A program made the position numbers and the translations under genes. A DNA stretch of 55,252 nucleotides from Methanobrevibacter millerae. GTDB lineage: Archaea > Methanobacteriota > Methanobacteria > Methanobacteriales > Methanobacteriaceae. The notes beneath the pieces were generated by a model that saw only the letters and a list, made by a program, of their open reading frames with translations, was not told the origin of the DNA and did not search any database. Each line of letters opens with the position of its first letter. Position 1 is the stretch's first letter. The stretch is taken from the NCBI RefSeq assembly GCF_900103415.1, contig NZ_FMXB01000015.1:13950-69201 (forward strand). The letters are read 5' to 3'. This document shows, piece after piece, positions 27,480-35,805 of the stretch.

Positions 27480-27543
27480 AAAATTTCGTTGTTTTAATTA
27501 ACGATATATATATTTCTTTCAAAGTATTAATAAGTAATACTTT
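27480..27543 (-). promoter_or_regulatory. frhA promoter with adjoining 23-bp palindrome
   Basis: On the minus strand a TATATATA box lies at 27511-27504 with a GAAAG purine-rich BRE-like element before it. Directly upstream is a perfect inverted repeat AAAGTATT (27521-27528) / AATACTTT (27536-27543), 7-nt spacer. Start of transcription would fall near 27480, some 25 nt before the TTG. A palindrome abutting BRE/TATA from upstream is the usual place for an archaeal activator site (inference). Confidence 0.6.
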
Positions 27544-27985
27544 CTGAATTAAATAGTAAAATATATATAATAAAAAATCGGAGCCTTCTGCGACGAGCAA
27601 ATTCATGATAAATCATGAAAAATTATTAACTGTGTTAAAAAAAGTAGTACTATTTTTTAGGTTATACAAAAAATTATAAATATTGAGAAAAATTGAAAAA
27701 GGGAATGAATAAGATGTTAAAAAAATTCTCTGATAAAGTCTAAAAAAATAAAAAACATCTAAAATTTTAAAAAATAAATTAAAAGTAATTGAAAATAAAT
27801 ATAAGCCTAATTGAGTAATGAAACAAACAAAAAATGATGTTTAAAAGAATTCAAAAAATGGAAAATGAATCAATATTGCCCCCAGATCCCAAAATCAGAG
27901 AAATCTGCAAATCATTACGGAAGTAATAATCGAAAATTTAAGAGTAATACCTGAAAATTAAAAAAATATGATGAATTTTCATAAA
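27544..27985. other. Long AT-rich gap upstream of frhA
   Basis: About 440 bp without a gene. It holds a perfect palindrome TTCATGAT-aa-ATCATGAA at 27602-27619, a TTAAC-tgt-GTTAA repeat just after it, and a GC-richer patch near 27580-27600 (tcggagccttctgcgacgag). No convincing small ORF or tRNA. It could be a regulatory region of the hydrogenase operon. Confidence 0.5.
27602..27619. promoter_or_regulatory. Perfect 8+8 palindrome upstream of frhA
   Basis: TTCATGAT / ATCATGAA with a 2-nt centre, about 95 bp upstream of the frhA TATA box. A possible regulator site; unproven. Confidence 0.35.
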
Positions 27986-28008
27986 AAAGTAATAACAAGT
28001 ATTACTTT
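27986..28008 (-). terminator. 23-bp hairpin at the end of the second frhD; near copy of the frhA palindrome
   Basis: Perfect inverted repeat AAAGTAATA (27986-27994) / TATTACTTT (28000-28008), 5-nt loop, covering the TAA stop and followed on the minus strand by a run of T. It can act as the terminator of frhD2. It matches the palindrome at 27521-27543 in 20 of 23 positions with one compensatory pair change. Confidence 0.6.
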
Positions 28009-28568
28009 GAAATTTCATCAAGTATTAACTCGATGGCTTTCGGAACTGATCGGGCAACCGAATCAGTCAGTCCCATCTCAACGTCAGGAGTCGGAATGCA
28101 TTCAGGCCTGCATCCGACAATCACGACCTCACAGCTTTCGGAAAGCTCATGGAGAGGCTCCTCAACCGACCATGTGTGGACATTCTCGTACTTGTCCCTT
28201 GGCATCTCAAACGGTGAGAAAGTTCTTACTGTTCCAGGCTCGGCATCAAAGTCAACGACGTCAACGACAATGACCTTTTCCCAGTACTCGTCGGGAAGGG
28301 AGAATATGAAATGGGTTGCGCCGTTGCCGGCGTCGATGAACTTCACTTCGCCGGTCAGGTCAACGCCCTCAACGATTTTCTCGACCTCATCGATTATCTC
28401 AGATGGAAACTCGTTTTCGATATATGAGATTACCGCAGGGTCGAAATCGTCCTCGCTTTCGTTTCTGAAGTATTTTTCAAGCATGTTTACAACAATTGGC
28501 CCGAAACCATCGTCCTTAAAGAGAATGTTTCCGCAACCTACAACAATAGTTTTGGCATGATACGGCAT
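28002..28568 (-). CDS. Second FrhD-type hydrogenase maturation protease
   Basis: A 188-residue paralog of FrhD, similar along its whole length: [39 protein letters not shown], and [18 protein letters not shown] near the end. The acidic and His positions of the protease site are kept ([26 protein letters not shown]). AGGTGAT precedes the ATG by 5 nt, and TATA-like elements lie upstream. It sits on the same strand, about 550 bp upstream of frhA, with its own terminator. It may be a second maturation factor for FrhA or serve another NiFe large subunit elsewhere. Confidence 0.88.
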   Translation of the reverse strand: MPYHAKTIVVGCGNILFKDDGFGPIVVNMLEKYFRNESEDDFDPAVISYIENEFPSEIIDEVEKIVEGVDLTGEVKFIDAGNGATHFIFSLPDEYWEKVIVVDVVDFDAEPGTVRTFSPFEMPRDKYENVHTWSVEEPLHELSESCEVVIVGCRPECIPTPDVEMGLTDSVARSVPKAIELILDEISK

Positions 28569-28705
28569 TCTTAATCACCTATTTTAATATATAGTAAGTT
28601 ATTTATACGATGAGAATATAATAAATTTGTTATAAAATAAACATTTAAGTATATTAATAAACAAATATTCTATTAATTAACTCAATATATTCAGGAGGTG
28701 CAATC

Positions 28706-29212
28706 ATGGATAAAGCTAATGTAATAATTTCTATCATTATCGTTTTATGTATTGCAGCTGCAGTTGCAGCTTACGGTATTATAAATAATCCGAACGCTGT
28801 ATTTTCAGATTTAGCAAGCATGGGTTCTGGTTCCGGTAGCGGTGGAAGCAACGGTATTGGAAACAATACGACGCACACCACAAGCCCTACATCAAGCGGA
28901 AGCGGATCCAGCTCAGGCAGTTCAAGCGGAAGTAGTAGTGGAAGCGGAAGCGGCTCAGGTTCAGGTTCAAGTTCCGGAGGAGGCTCCGGCGGAGGCGGCT
29001 CTGGTGGAGGAGGCTCCGGCAGTGGTACTGTACACTCATCAAGTGAAATCAGAAGCATTGCAATGAACCACGTTGAAGTCTCAGGATGTTATGCAGGAAC
29101 GCCTAGCTACTCCAACGGATACTGGTACGTTACAATATACAACTCCACTGATGACAGCGCTGTAACCAGTTTTGAAATAAACGACAGAACCGGATTCGTA
29201 AGTTTAGCGTAG
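28706..29212 (+). CDS. Secreted or membrane-anchored Gly/Ser-rich protein with PepSY-like C-terminus
   Basis: A 168-residue protein. The N-terminal hydrophobic span (NVIISIIIVLCIAAAVAAYG) is a signal anchor or signal peptide. Residues about 38-110 are almost only Gly and Ser, with a Thr patch (GNNTTHTTS); this is a flexible spacer. The last 57 residues look like a PepSY-type domain: an Ile-Ala-containing helix (IRSIAMNHV), GYWYVTIYN and FEINDRTGFVSL (family resemblance, inference). The ribosome site is a perfect AGGAGGTG 5 nt before the ATG. It probably displays a small inhibitory or binding domain in the cell envelope. Confidence 0.65.
   Translation: MDKANVIISIIIVLCIAAAVAAYGIINNPNAVFSDLASMGSGSGSGGSNGIGNNTTHTTSPTSSGSGSSSGSSSGSSSGSGSGSGSGSSSGGGSGGGGSGGGGSGSGTVHSSSEIRSIAMNHVEVSGCYAGTPSYSNGYWYVTIYNSTDDSAVTSFEINDRTGFVSLA
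28902..29030 (+). repeat. Low-complexity Gly/Ser codon tract
   Basis: Short imperfect repeats such as GGAAGCGG, TCAGG and GGAGGCTCCGG encode the Gly/Ser spacer. Such tracts can change length by slippage. Confidence 0.6.
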
Positions 29213-29303
29213 ATTCAATCTACCTAAATTTTTTATTTTTTTATTGAAAAAATACTTAACTATATATAACAAGAAAAACATATTAATTAAATGACGTACA
29301 CTA

Positions 29304-29378
29304 GGGCCCGTAGCCTAGCCTGGATAGGGCGTCGGACTTCTAATCCGAAGACCCCGGGTTCAAATCCCGGCGGGTCCG
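29304..29378 (+). tRNA. tRNA-Arg (anticodon TCT)
   Basis: A 75-nt cloverleaf: acceptor GGGCCCG / CGGGTCC, anticodon loop CTTCTAA (anticodon TCT, reads AGA), T-arm CGGGTTCAAATCCCG and discriminator G. Confidence 0.92.
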
Positions 29379-29419
29379 TCTCAATATTTACTTTTTTTAA
29401 ATAAATTCAGTTAAACAAT

Positions 29420-29493
29420 GGGCTTGTAGCCTAGTCTGGAAGGGCGTAAGACTCCTAATCTTAAGATCGAGGGTTCAAATCCCTCCAAGTCCG
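29420..29493 (+). tRNA. tRNA-Arg (anticodon CCT)
   Basis: A 74-nt cloverleaf: acceptor GGGCTTG / CAAGTCC, anticodon loop CTCCTAA (anticodon CCT, reads AGG), T-arm GAGGGTTCAAATCCCTC and discriminator G, followed by TTTTT. It lies 41 nt after the other tRNA-Arg and 4 nt from the end of the opposite-strand EndoQ gene. Likely one transcript with its neighbour. Confidence 0.9.
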
Positions 29494-29497
29494 TTTT

Positions 29498-30685
29498 TCA
29501 AAAATTATCCAAAGTGACCATTTTAGGCTCTTTTTTCTCGGTTGCCTTGGATTTCAAAATTATCTCGCCATACTTTCCCCCGCCGCCGGGAACGATGTCT
29601 ATGGTGTTGTTTCTAAACGCTTCAATTGCCTTTGAAACATCAGAATCTATTTTTTCAATGTCTTCGAGTGAAGCATTAATCAGTACGTTGATTTCGCTTC
29701 CAAAGCTTGCAATCAATTTATCCCACAGGCGTTGAACCGTCTTTGTGGTGACCCCCTTGTCATAGACCTTTGCAATCAGCTCGGCCAAAGGCATGATATG
29801 AACGTATTTTGGGCGGAATTCGGGATGATGGGGCTTTTTAAAGTCAGCAATCTCATAAATGCGGTAGTCAACACCTTTTTTTATTCTTCCTCCACATTCG
29901 CATTTCATCTTTGACTTTTGAGCGGATTCGGGATCGACGAGTTTGAAGCATTTGGTGCATGCGGTCATGTGATACTTGCCCAGGTTCGGATGAAGGCCGT
30001 AGTTTGCTTTAATTTTTGAATGCTTTAATGCATGCTTGAGTGATGAAAATGAAATATCTTGAAGCTCCATTTGATTAAACTCCCTTCCCAATCTGTGAGG
30101 CCACGGGGAATGCGCGTCGGAATTCGTCAAAAATGTGAAATCCTTCAGTTCACCAACGCAGTCTGCCATGTCGGTATCGGCGGACAAACCCAGTTCAACG
30201 AAATCAACCTTATGCTCGTAGCAGTCGTAAATGCTGTCGAAGGACTTGTACATTCCCGTCCATGGAGTGAAAGCGTGGGCCGGACCGATAAGACAGTCGT
30301 ATTCCTTGACCAGCTCAAATATCTCGGCACCGTCCAGTCGTGTTTTAGGCCTTCCGTCCATATCCTTGTTTTTAGACGGCAATTTCATCGACAATTCACG
30401 GGCGATGTCAATGTCCGGAATTATTATCAGATGATGGATCCGGTTTTTTCCTTCGATTTCAGTGGTGATTACAAAGTCCATCTCATCGGTTGAATATATT
30501 CCGTCGCCCGAATAGCTTGTGGACTCCTCGATGATGTCAAGCCATCTAGGATGAAGCCCGTCACCCGTTCCAAGTAGATTCAAGCCCTTAAGCTTGGACT
30601 TTGGAGCGATGTTTTTAATCAGCATATCTCTTGAGGAGGCCATTGAAAAGCAGCTGTGAATATGAAAATCCGCATTTATCAACAT
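29498..30685 (-). CDS. Endonuclease Q (EndoQ), PHP-domain DNA repair nuclease
   Basis: A 395-residue protein. N-terminal PHP domain with metal-binding DFHIHSCFSMA (HxH), LLGTGDGLHPRW and FLTNSDAHSPWPHRLG; then a zinc-binding segment (CTKCFKLVDPESA ... CECGGRI, about 235-265) and a C-terminal helix-hairpin-helix-like region. EndoQ of Thermococcales cuts DNA 5' of deaminated bases such as uracil and hypoxanthine (established for that family). Last gene of the unit that begins at pcn, 12 bp after the preceding gene. Its stop codon is 4 nt from the tRNA on the other strand. Confidence 0.85.
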   Translation of the reverse strand: MLINADFHIHSCFSMASSRDMLIKNIAPKSKLKGLNLLGTGDGLHPRWLDIIEESTSYSGDGIYSTDEMDFVITTEIEGKNRIHHLIIIPDIDIARELSMKLPSKNKDMDGRPKTRLDGAEIFELVKEYDCLIGPAHAFTPWTGMYKSFDSIYDCYEHKVDFVELGLSADTDMADCVGELKDFTFLTNSDAHSPWPHRLGREFNQMELQDISFSSLKHALKHSKIKANYGLHPNLGKYHMTACTKCFKLVDPESAQKSKMKCECGGRIKKGVDYRIYEIADFKKPHHPEFRPKYVHIMPLAELIAKVYDKGVTTKTVQRLWDKLIASFGSEINVLINASLEDIEKIDSDVSKAIEAFRNNTIDIVPGGGGKYGEIILKSKATEKKEPKMVTLDNF

Positions 30686-30697
30686 AGTTAAATGTAT

Positions 30698-31228
30698 TTA
30701 AATTGAATTATTTAATGTTTTTTCAAATTGATCCAAAGGAACATTACAAGACTTTGGCATCAAATCAGCATCCAAATCATCACCAATTGACGAATCGAAA
30801 TCCTTTAAGAACCTATTGACCTTATCAATCAACTCAATAATCTCCTCTCTAGTGGTGGGATAGGCCAGCTTCAAAACGGGAATATCCCTCTGGGACACCA
30901 GACTGACCGCCAGCGAATGGGCATTGTTGCATCCGTTTCCGCAAAATAAAATCAGTTCATTTAAAACGTTATACATCGGCTCATAGTCGGAAGGCCTGCG
31001 GCCCAAAACGATAGCTGCATCGGTTTTTTCCAATAATGGAGCCAAAAGAGAGATTCGTCCCCGCACCCCCGAAGGAGTTTCACTAGACAAATTAACCTTA
31101 AAATCAGGATTTAAATTAACTTCATTGTTATACTTTGAAAAATCAGTAGGAGAAAGATAAGTATGTCCGTTTTTCTCAATTAATGGCACAACAATCATTG
31201 CGCCGTCGGGAATAACAACTATATTCAT
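30698..31228 (-). CDS. Methanogenesis marker protein 5-like protein
   Basis: A 176-residue soluble protein. SGVRGRISLLAPLLEKTDAA in the middle and LAYPTTREEIIELIDKVNRFLK after it resemble methanogenesis marker protein 5, a methanogen-specific family of unknown function. CGNGCNNAHSLAVSL may hold a metal site. The C-terminal 30 residues (about 147-176) look like an added tail. It lies between EndoQ and the PAC2-family gene, 27 bp from the latter, probably in one operon. The family call is from memory of its motifs. Confidence 0.5.
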   Translation of the reverse strand: MNIVVIPDGAMIVVPLIEKNGHTYLSPTDFSKYNNEVNLNPDFKVNLSSETPSGVRGRISLLAPLLEKTDAAIVLGRRPSDYEPMYNVLNELILFCGNGCNNAHSLAVSLVSQRDIPVLKLAYPTTREEIIELIDKVNRFLKDFDSSIGDDLDADLMPKSCNVPLDQFEKTLNNSI

Positions 31229-31255
31229 AAAAAAAAGTAAAAAGATTGGATTTGA

Positions 31256-32026
31256 TTATCCAATATATCTTAAGTCATCGGCATTGCCTGCATTGGCACG
31301 ATTGATTAAGTCCTGCTCCATTTGCTGGGCTCTGGCCAACATTTCCCTTGTCTCTTCAGCCCTTTCATCGAGCTTTTCGGTATTTATTTCAAAGTTTAAA
31401 ATGTCGGCAAGTTTCAATAGAACGCCTTCTGCAGATTCCGCATCGATAAAGTAACCCGGAGTTTCGCCCATAAGGCAGGCTCCGTATATTCCCCTGCGCA
31501 TTCCAAGGCCTAAAAAGAGCCCTGAAGCTCCGACGATTCCGCCATCGTTTGATCTCATTTCAACGCCGACTTCCTTTAAGATTTCGATGTGCGCTTCGTC
31601 GCTTGCGGCTCCCAATACCCTTGGGTTTTCGATAGGCTGTCCGGTTGGAACTCCACCTAAAGTGAAGATTCTTGAAATATCAAAATCCCCTAAAAAGTCC
31701 AGGATTTCCTCACAGACAATATACTGGCCGTCTGGAGATAATGACTGGGTATTTCCGGTAATCATGATGACATCAACGCCATCTTCTCCCAAATCCTTAA
31801 TATAATATAACTCGTTGATCATGTTTTCAATCATTCCGCCCTCTCCGACAAGAACCTGCGGAGGAAAGGTTGGAGAATAGATTTCGGCGAATTTGGTTGC
31901 GTCCAGTTCGTCTACCATATGGTCTGCAACAAGTTTGCCAACATGGCCAACGCCGGGTAAAGCTTCAATAAAAATAGGATTATTCAATTCCACTTCTTCT
32001 AAAACAGTAATTTCAGCTGCTTTCAT
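31256..32026 (-). CDS. PAC2-family (proteasome assembly chaperone-like) protein
   Basis: A 256-residue protein with the PAC2-family core: PIFIEALPGVGHVGKLVADH at the N-terminus, VIMITGNTQSLSPDGQY and GGVPTGQPIENPRVLG in the middle. Eukaryotic members help assemble the 20S proteasome; the archaeal role is not settled. Its ATG lies inside the last codons of nop10, a 14-bp overlap, so translation is likely coupled. Standard member of the archaeal translation cluster L44e-S27e-aIF2-alpha-Nop10-PAC2. Confidence 0.85.
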   Translation of the reverse strand: MKAAEITVLEEVELNNPIFIEALPGVGHVGKLVADHMVDELDATKFAEIYSPTFPPQVLVGEGGMIENMINELYYIKDLGEDGVDVIMITGNTQSLSPDGQYIVCEEILDFLGDFDISRIFTLGGVPTGQPIENPRVLGAASDEAHIEILKEVGVEMRSNDGGIVGASGLFLGLGMRRGIYGACLMGETPGYFIDAESAEGVLLKLADILNFEINTEKLDERAEETREMLARAQQMEQDLINRANAGNADDLRYIG

Positions 32027-32192
32027 TTTTATCCCTTAACTCTTTTTTTAATATGCGGCGATATTTGCCGTATTTATCTTCAATAGAAAATTTGGGAGGA
32101 TAAATCACTTTCAAATCCCCGCTGCATTTGGGGCATTTATCCTCTAAAGTATAAATTCCACATTCTGGACATTTATGCATTTTCATAGTCAT
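32013..32192 (-). CDS. nop10: Nop10, H/ACA RNA-protein complex protein
   Basis: A 57-59 residue protein: MKMHKCPECGIYTLEDKCPK, then CSGDLKVIYPPKFS and KYGKYRRILKKE. The four Cys (CxxC ... CxxC) are the Nop10 zinc ribbon, and PPKFSxEDKYGKYRR is the conserved helix that binds Cbf5 and RNA. It helps pseudouridylate rRNA with box H/ACA guides. The start is ATG at 32192 or, more likely by homology, ATG at 32186. It sits directly after the aIF2-alpha stop and overlaps the PAC2 start by 14 bp. Confidence 0.92.
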   Translation of the reverse strand: MTMKMHKCPECGIYTLEDKCPKCSGDLKVIYPPKFSIEDKYGKYRRILKKELRDKNESS

Positions 32193-32990
32193 TTAATCAT
32201 CTAATTCTCTTAAAAATGAACCGTTACCGTCAGATTCTTCAACGATAGCTATGCATCTTTCGGCTGCTGCCTTAAGTGCCTTTTCAGCCAACAGATAATC
32301 GGTTGATTTGACCGTGATTCTGTATCTTGGAGCACCGACGCACTGGACTTTAATTTCCTCTTCCTCGTCGCCGTTGTCTTCAGCTGCCTTGAGGGCTTCA
32401 ATGATGATTTCAACTCCGTTTGGAACGAAAGTCTCGATGTCAACGTATCCGTTGATGTGAACTTCCGGAGGAGTGATGTTCTTTTGGGCCACTTCTGTAA
32501 TGGCTTCAGCCCAGTCTTCAGGAATACCCTCTTCAATCAGGGATTCGGCTCCTTCATCAGCTGCGGTTTCAAAAGCGCCGTAAACGTCACCGAAGATGTC
32601 CATAAGGTCATATCCGACTTCATCATAGGCTTCATCCAATGACTTATCCAATGATTTTGCAGATAATTCCAGGAACTTTTCAGCCTTCTGCTCGATTTTC
32701 CAGTGCTGAATCTTTTTGGTTCTTTGATCTTCACGAATTCTTTTTAAAGAAGCATCCACATGTCCTTTTTTAGGGTTTACTCTTAGAACACGGCATACAA
32801 TCTTTTGATTTTCTCTTACGTGATCTCTAATATTCTTTACCCAACCAGCAGAGACTTCAGAAATATGAATAAAAGCTTCTTTGCCTTGATATTCTTCCAA
32901 TTTTGCGAATGCACCGTAGTTAAGGACCTTGTAGACTGTACCTACAATGAGTTCCCCTTCATCAGGCCATTCTTGACTTTTTCTTACCAT
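32193..32990 (-). CDS. Translation initiation factor 2 subunit alpha (aIF2-alpha)
   Basis: A 265-residue protein. The N-terminal S1/OB domain reads [20 protein letters not shown] and [20 protein letters not shown] (residues 15-50). A helical middle follows, then the C-terminal alpha/beta domain ([15 protein letters not shown] and [12 protein letters not shown]) that binds the gamma subunit. It delivers initiator tRNA as part of the aIF2 trimer. Order in the cluster is L44e-S27e-aIF2-alpha-Nop10, normal for archaea. Confidence 0.95.
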   Translation of the reverse strand: MVRKSQEWPDEGELIVGTVYKVLNYGAFAKLEEYQGKEAFIHISEVSAGWVKNIRDHVRENQKIVCRVLRVNPKKGHVDASLKRIREDQRTKKIQHWKIEQKAEKFLELSAKSLDKSLDEAYDEVGYDLMDIFGDVYGAFETAADEGAESLIEEGIPEDWAEAITEVAQKNITPPEVHINGYVDIETFVPNGVEIIIEALKAAEDNGDEEEEIKVQCVGAPRYRITVKSTDYLLAEKALKAAAERCIAIVEESDGNGSFLRELDD

Positions 32991-33056
32991 GTAATCACCC
33001 CAAAAATAAGCAAAATTAAAAAACAGTTAAAAAAAATAAGTTAAAAACTAAAGAAT

Positions 33057-33236
33057 TTAGTTTAAAACTTTTTCAATGTGTGCTGTAATTTTAGCTTTAG
33101 CACCACGGGATTTAACGAGAGTTTTGCCACAAATAATACATTTAACGTCAGATGCTGCACGATCAAAGATTATTTGTTCGTTGTCACAATCTAAACATTT
33201 AACTTTTAAAAAGTTTCCTCTTCCTTTACTAACCAT
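33057..33236 (-). CDS. rps27e: 30S ribosomal protein S27e
   Basis: A 59-residue zinc-ribbon protein: LKVKCLDCDNEQIIFDRA, then VKCIICGKTLVKSRGAKAKI; the two CxxC pairs bind zinc. ATG at 33236 is chosen because AGGTGG ends 5 nt upstream; the frame extends to GTG at 33245, which overlaps that site. Follows rpl44e directly. Confidence 0.95.
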   Translation of the reverse strand: MVSKGRGNFLKVKCLDCDNEQIIFDRAASDVKCIICGKTLVKSRGAKAKITAHIEKVLN

Positions 33237-33245
33237 GCTAACCAC

Positions 33246-33524
33246 CTATTTTGCTACAAATTCAGGTTTTCCTGTTCTGAAAGATTGTTTGATGTGAGAT
33301 TTACCACATTCTTTACATTTTGCTCTTAAGTCTAATTTTTTAACTGGTTTGTTTCCAGCAGGCAAAGGCCTTGGATAACCTCTGTAACCAGCGGTAACAC
33401 GTCTGAATTGTCTTTGTCCCCAGGTCAATTCACTAGCTTTTCTTCTTTTTGCAGTGTGAATTTCGTGTACTGTGTGTTTTTTACAGTGAGGACAGTATGT
33501 TCTTTTTTCTTTTGGTATTTTCAT
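33246..33524 (-). CDS. rpl44e: 50S ribosomal protein L44e
   Basis: A 92-residue basic protein: [16 protein letters not shown] at the N-terminus, [19 protein letters not shown] in the middle, and [14 protein letters not shown] at the end; two CxxC pairs form its zinc site. First gene of the translation cluster. GTGAA-type ribosome site before the ATG. Confidence 0.95.
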   Translation of the reverse strand: MKIPKEKRTYCPHCKKHTVHEIHTAKRRKASELTWGQRQFRRVTAGYRGYPRPLPAGNKPVKKLDLRAKCKECGKSHIKQSFRTGKPEFVAK

Positions 33525-33764
33525 TATTTCACCGTATATTTTTTATTTTAATACGCACTGAAAAGTGCTTAATTAAATAGTCATTATAAATCTAATTGTA
33601 AATTTATCTAAACTCAATTCATATCAAAAGGCGTTAGAGATAGAAACTGCATAGTAACCGTTTATGTCTACAAACAGCAAAAATCCAAATTATAATAAAT
33701 AATTTTTTAATATTACAAATAGATATGGGATATAGTTATATTGTTAACAGTATTTAAAGTTAAC
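33525..33764. other. Intergenic region between the GINS gene and rpl44e
   Basis: 240 bp of AT-rich sequence that likely holds the rpl44e promoter and the terminator of the pcn-GINS unit. No gene seen. Confidence 0.4.
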
Positions 33765-34703
33765 TTATATTTTGACAAAACGGGCTTTTCTGTTTTTGAC
33801 GAAAATATTTGCATTGATTTTCGGTAAGGTAACAATGTCCTGTGACCTGAATGGTCCATAGACTTTTTCATCCACGCCAACTATTGAGCCGATTTCATCC
33901 AAAACAAGTATTGTGGTGATTTCTGATTCCCTAGTTCTTTTAACCGCATCCAGATCAATGAACTGATCGTCACTGTCCAGTATTTCAATGTCACCGAACT
34001 CTTCGGGAACCTTGATTTTAGGCTTTTGAGGCTTTGAAATCTGCTTTTCGATAGGCTCTCTCACTTCATTTTCAATGACCCTGGCTTTTGAAACTTCATC
34101 GATTCTGTCCAGGACCTCATCGGTGGAATCGTCTTCCTCTTTCGTTTCAGAGTCACTTTCAATATCAGAAACAGGATCAGAACTTTCCTCGCTTTCGGAA
34201 GCCTTCTCGATAGCCGCATCTGCAATGTCAGCAAGAGAACTGGAAGTAGTTTCCTCAGTTTCGGGAGCTTCCTCTTCGCCATCGTCATCAATAACGTCAG
34301 GAACATTTTTTGGAATTTCCTGGCCTGAAAGGTTTAGCCTGTGGGTTTTTAAGGTTTCAATTAAAGAAAAATAGAATGTTTCCTCTTCGGGAGTTAAATT
34401 GAGAGGCATCGAATCAATCAAATCGAATTCCTGCTTTCCCGCAAAAAGCTGATAGGATCTGTTCATGTTAAGAACGGCTGCGCTTGTAATCTTGTGCTCC
34501 CTGCGCTCGCAGATTTCGGTGGCTATTCTTCTGGCCTCATTTAAAGTATTGTACACATCAGAGAACGGATTGTCAATGGCGGACTGCTTAAGCTCATTTA
34601 AATATTCATGAATCTGAGAATAGAAATTCTCATCAACCTGAGCCAAAGTACCATTGTCACGTTCTTTCTTTTGAATCTTGCGCAAATGTTGAAATAAATC
34701 CAC
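33765..34703 (-). CDS. GINS complex subunit, Gins51-type (replication)
   Basis: A 312-residue protein with the archaeal Gins51 layout: a helical A domain (QIHEYLNELKQSAIDNP and TEICERREHKITSAAVL), an acidic linker (about 130-220) of Glu/Asp/Ser, and a small beta B domain (VLDEIGSIVGVDEKVYGPF and VTLPKINANIFVKN). GINS joins MCM helicase and RecJ-like Cdc45 at the fork. Its linker is longer than usual for the family. It follows pcn by about 56 bp on the same strand, a conserved archaeal pair. Confidence 0.88.
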   Translation of the reverse strand: MDLFQHLRKIQKKERDNGTLAQVDENFYSQIHEYLNELKQSAIDNPFSDVYNTLNEARRIATEICERREHKITSAAVLNMNRSYQLFAGKQEFDLIDSMPLNLTPEEETFYFSLIETLKTHRLNLSGQEIPKNVPDVIDDDGEEEAPETEETTSSSLADIADAAIEKASESEESSDPVSDIESDSETKEEDDSTDEVLDRIDEVSKARVIENEVREPIEKQISKPQKPKIKVPEEFGDIEILDSDDQFIDLDAVKRTRESEITTILVLDEIGSIVGVDEKVYGPFRSQDIVTLPKINANIFVKNRKARFVKI

Positions 34704-34759
34704 TTATTATCATCTCTGATGGTTTTTAAAAAAAATAAAATAAGAAGAAAACAAATGAA

Positions 34760-35494
34760 TTAATCATCTGTTTCTAATCTTGGAGCAAGCAGGAAACTGA
34801 GTTTACCGTCACCGGTAACCATGGTTAATGTCAAACTCAATGGCATATCGGTACCCAAACTGATTTCGGCTTCCTCGGAAAATTTATCTGCTTTGAGCAT
34901 TTCCCTAATTTTATCCAGGGAAAACAGGGATTTAACGTGCTCATTAATATTTTCGCCGTGAATATACTTGATGCTTGCGTCACCGAATTCACCGTCGGCT
35001 GAAGCAATGAAGTAGTCTTCATCGACTTCCAAAGCAATCTTATCTGAAAATATTTCTATATCGTTGATTGAATCTTTCAGGATGGAGAAGCGAACTTTGA
35101 AAGTTGTCGGATGATTGATTTGAGGCGGAGTAGGATTGTCGTACTCAATATCAATTAATCTGATTTTAAAGGTTCTTGTTGCGTCCCCTTCAAAAGTGAT
35201 AATGAAATTTCCTTCATCAACAGACATTTTGACTCTGTCCTGGGATTTTGCCCTTTTAAGGACTCTCATGAACTCGTCGGTATCGATGTTGATCTTTTCA
35301 GGAACATCACAAATATATTCATCGAATAAGCTTGCTTTTAATTCCAAATGAACGAAAGTTATGTGACTGCGGTCTAAGGCATCTAATCTCATACCTTCAC
35401 TGTCAGTTTGAATTTGTACTTCATCCACGATGGAGGAAATAGCATCAAAACTGGTTTTTAAAATACTAGAATCACTTAATTCTGCTTTAAACAT
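34760..35494 (-). CDS. pcn: DNA polymerase sliding clamp (PCNA)
   Basis: A 244-residue ring-forming clamp: [20 protein letters not shown], the interdomain region [13 protein letters not shown], and [17 protein letters not shown] at the C-terminus (a typical PCNA end). [16 protein letters not shown] is the family hallmark. Two repeated PCNA folds cover the whole length. It tethers polymerase, Fen1 and ligase to DNA. First gene of the unit with GINS downstream. Confidence 0.95.
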   Translation of the reverse strand: MFKAELSDSSILKTSFDAISSIVDEVQIQTDSEGMRLDALDRSHITFVHLELKASLFDEYICDVPEKINIDTDEFMRVLKRAKSQDRVKMSVDEGNFIITFEGDATRTFKIRLIDIEYDNPTPPQINHPTTFKVRFSILKDSINDIEIFSDKIALEVDEDYFIASADGEFGDASIKYIHGENINEHVKSLFSLDKIREMLKADKFSEEAEISLGTDMPLSLTLTMVTGDGKLSFLLAPRLETDD

Positions 35495-35805
35495 AAATAA
35501 TCCTCTGTTTTCAATAATTTAATAACATTATATATTATGTTTAAAGTATTTAATAAAAGTTATGTTTAAGGAAATTTTTTAAAAGATAATCAATATTTAT
35601 TGCTTTAAATCAACATAATTAATTAATATATTAAATTAAGTAATTAATAATAATATTTTAATTAATTAACTGTTAATTAACCCAATTTAATTAATCAGCA
35701 AAATTTTATCAAAAAGAGTTAACTTCGTATCTGTAAAAAATAGTTAACTTTATATGCGTAAAAAATAAATTATAATATGTAACTTAAATTTAACGAGGTG
35801 AAAAA
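35495..35805. other. AT-rich divergent region with a 25-bp tandem repeat
   Basis: About 310 bp between pcn (minus) and the secreted-protein gene (plus). Region 35610-35700 is very rich in TTAATTA. Near the plus-strand gene there is a tandem 25-bp repeat (listed separately), followed by AAATTATAATATG, a possible TATA element for that gene. I looked for Orc1/Cdc6 origin boxes of the known kind and saw none. Confidence 0.5.
35717..35766 (+). repeat. Two tandem 25-bp direct repeats
   Basis: Unit 1 is 35717-35741, unit 2 is 35742-35766, identical in 21 of 25 positions. Each starts with AGTTAACTT (AGTTAACT is itself a palindrome) and ends GTAAAAAAT. They stand right before the probable TATA box of the gene at 35806, so a regulator binding two sites 25 bp apart is possible. 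Confidence 0.75.

Noticed and set aside
28771-29058. Proline/glutamate-rich ORF on the minus strand
   Set aside because: It is the antisense shadow of the Gly/Ser-rich tract; low complexity makes both strands open.
35610-35700. Replication origin near pcn
   Set aside because: AT-rich and next to replication genes, but no Orc1/Cdc6 gene and no recognisable origin boxes.
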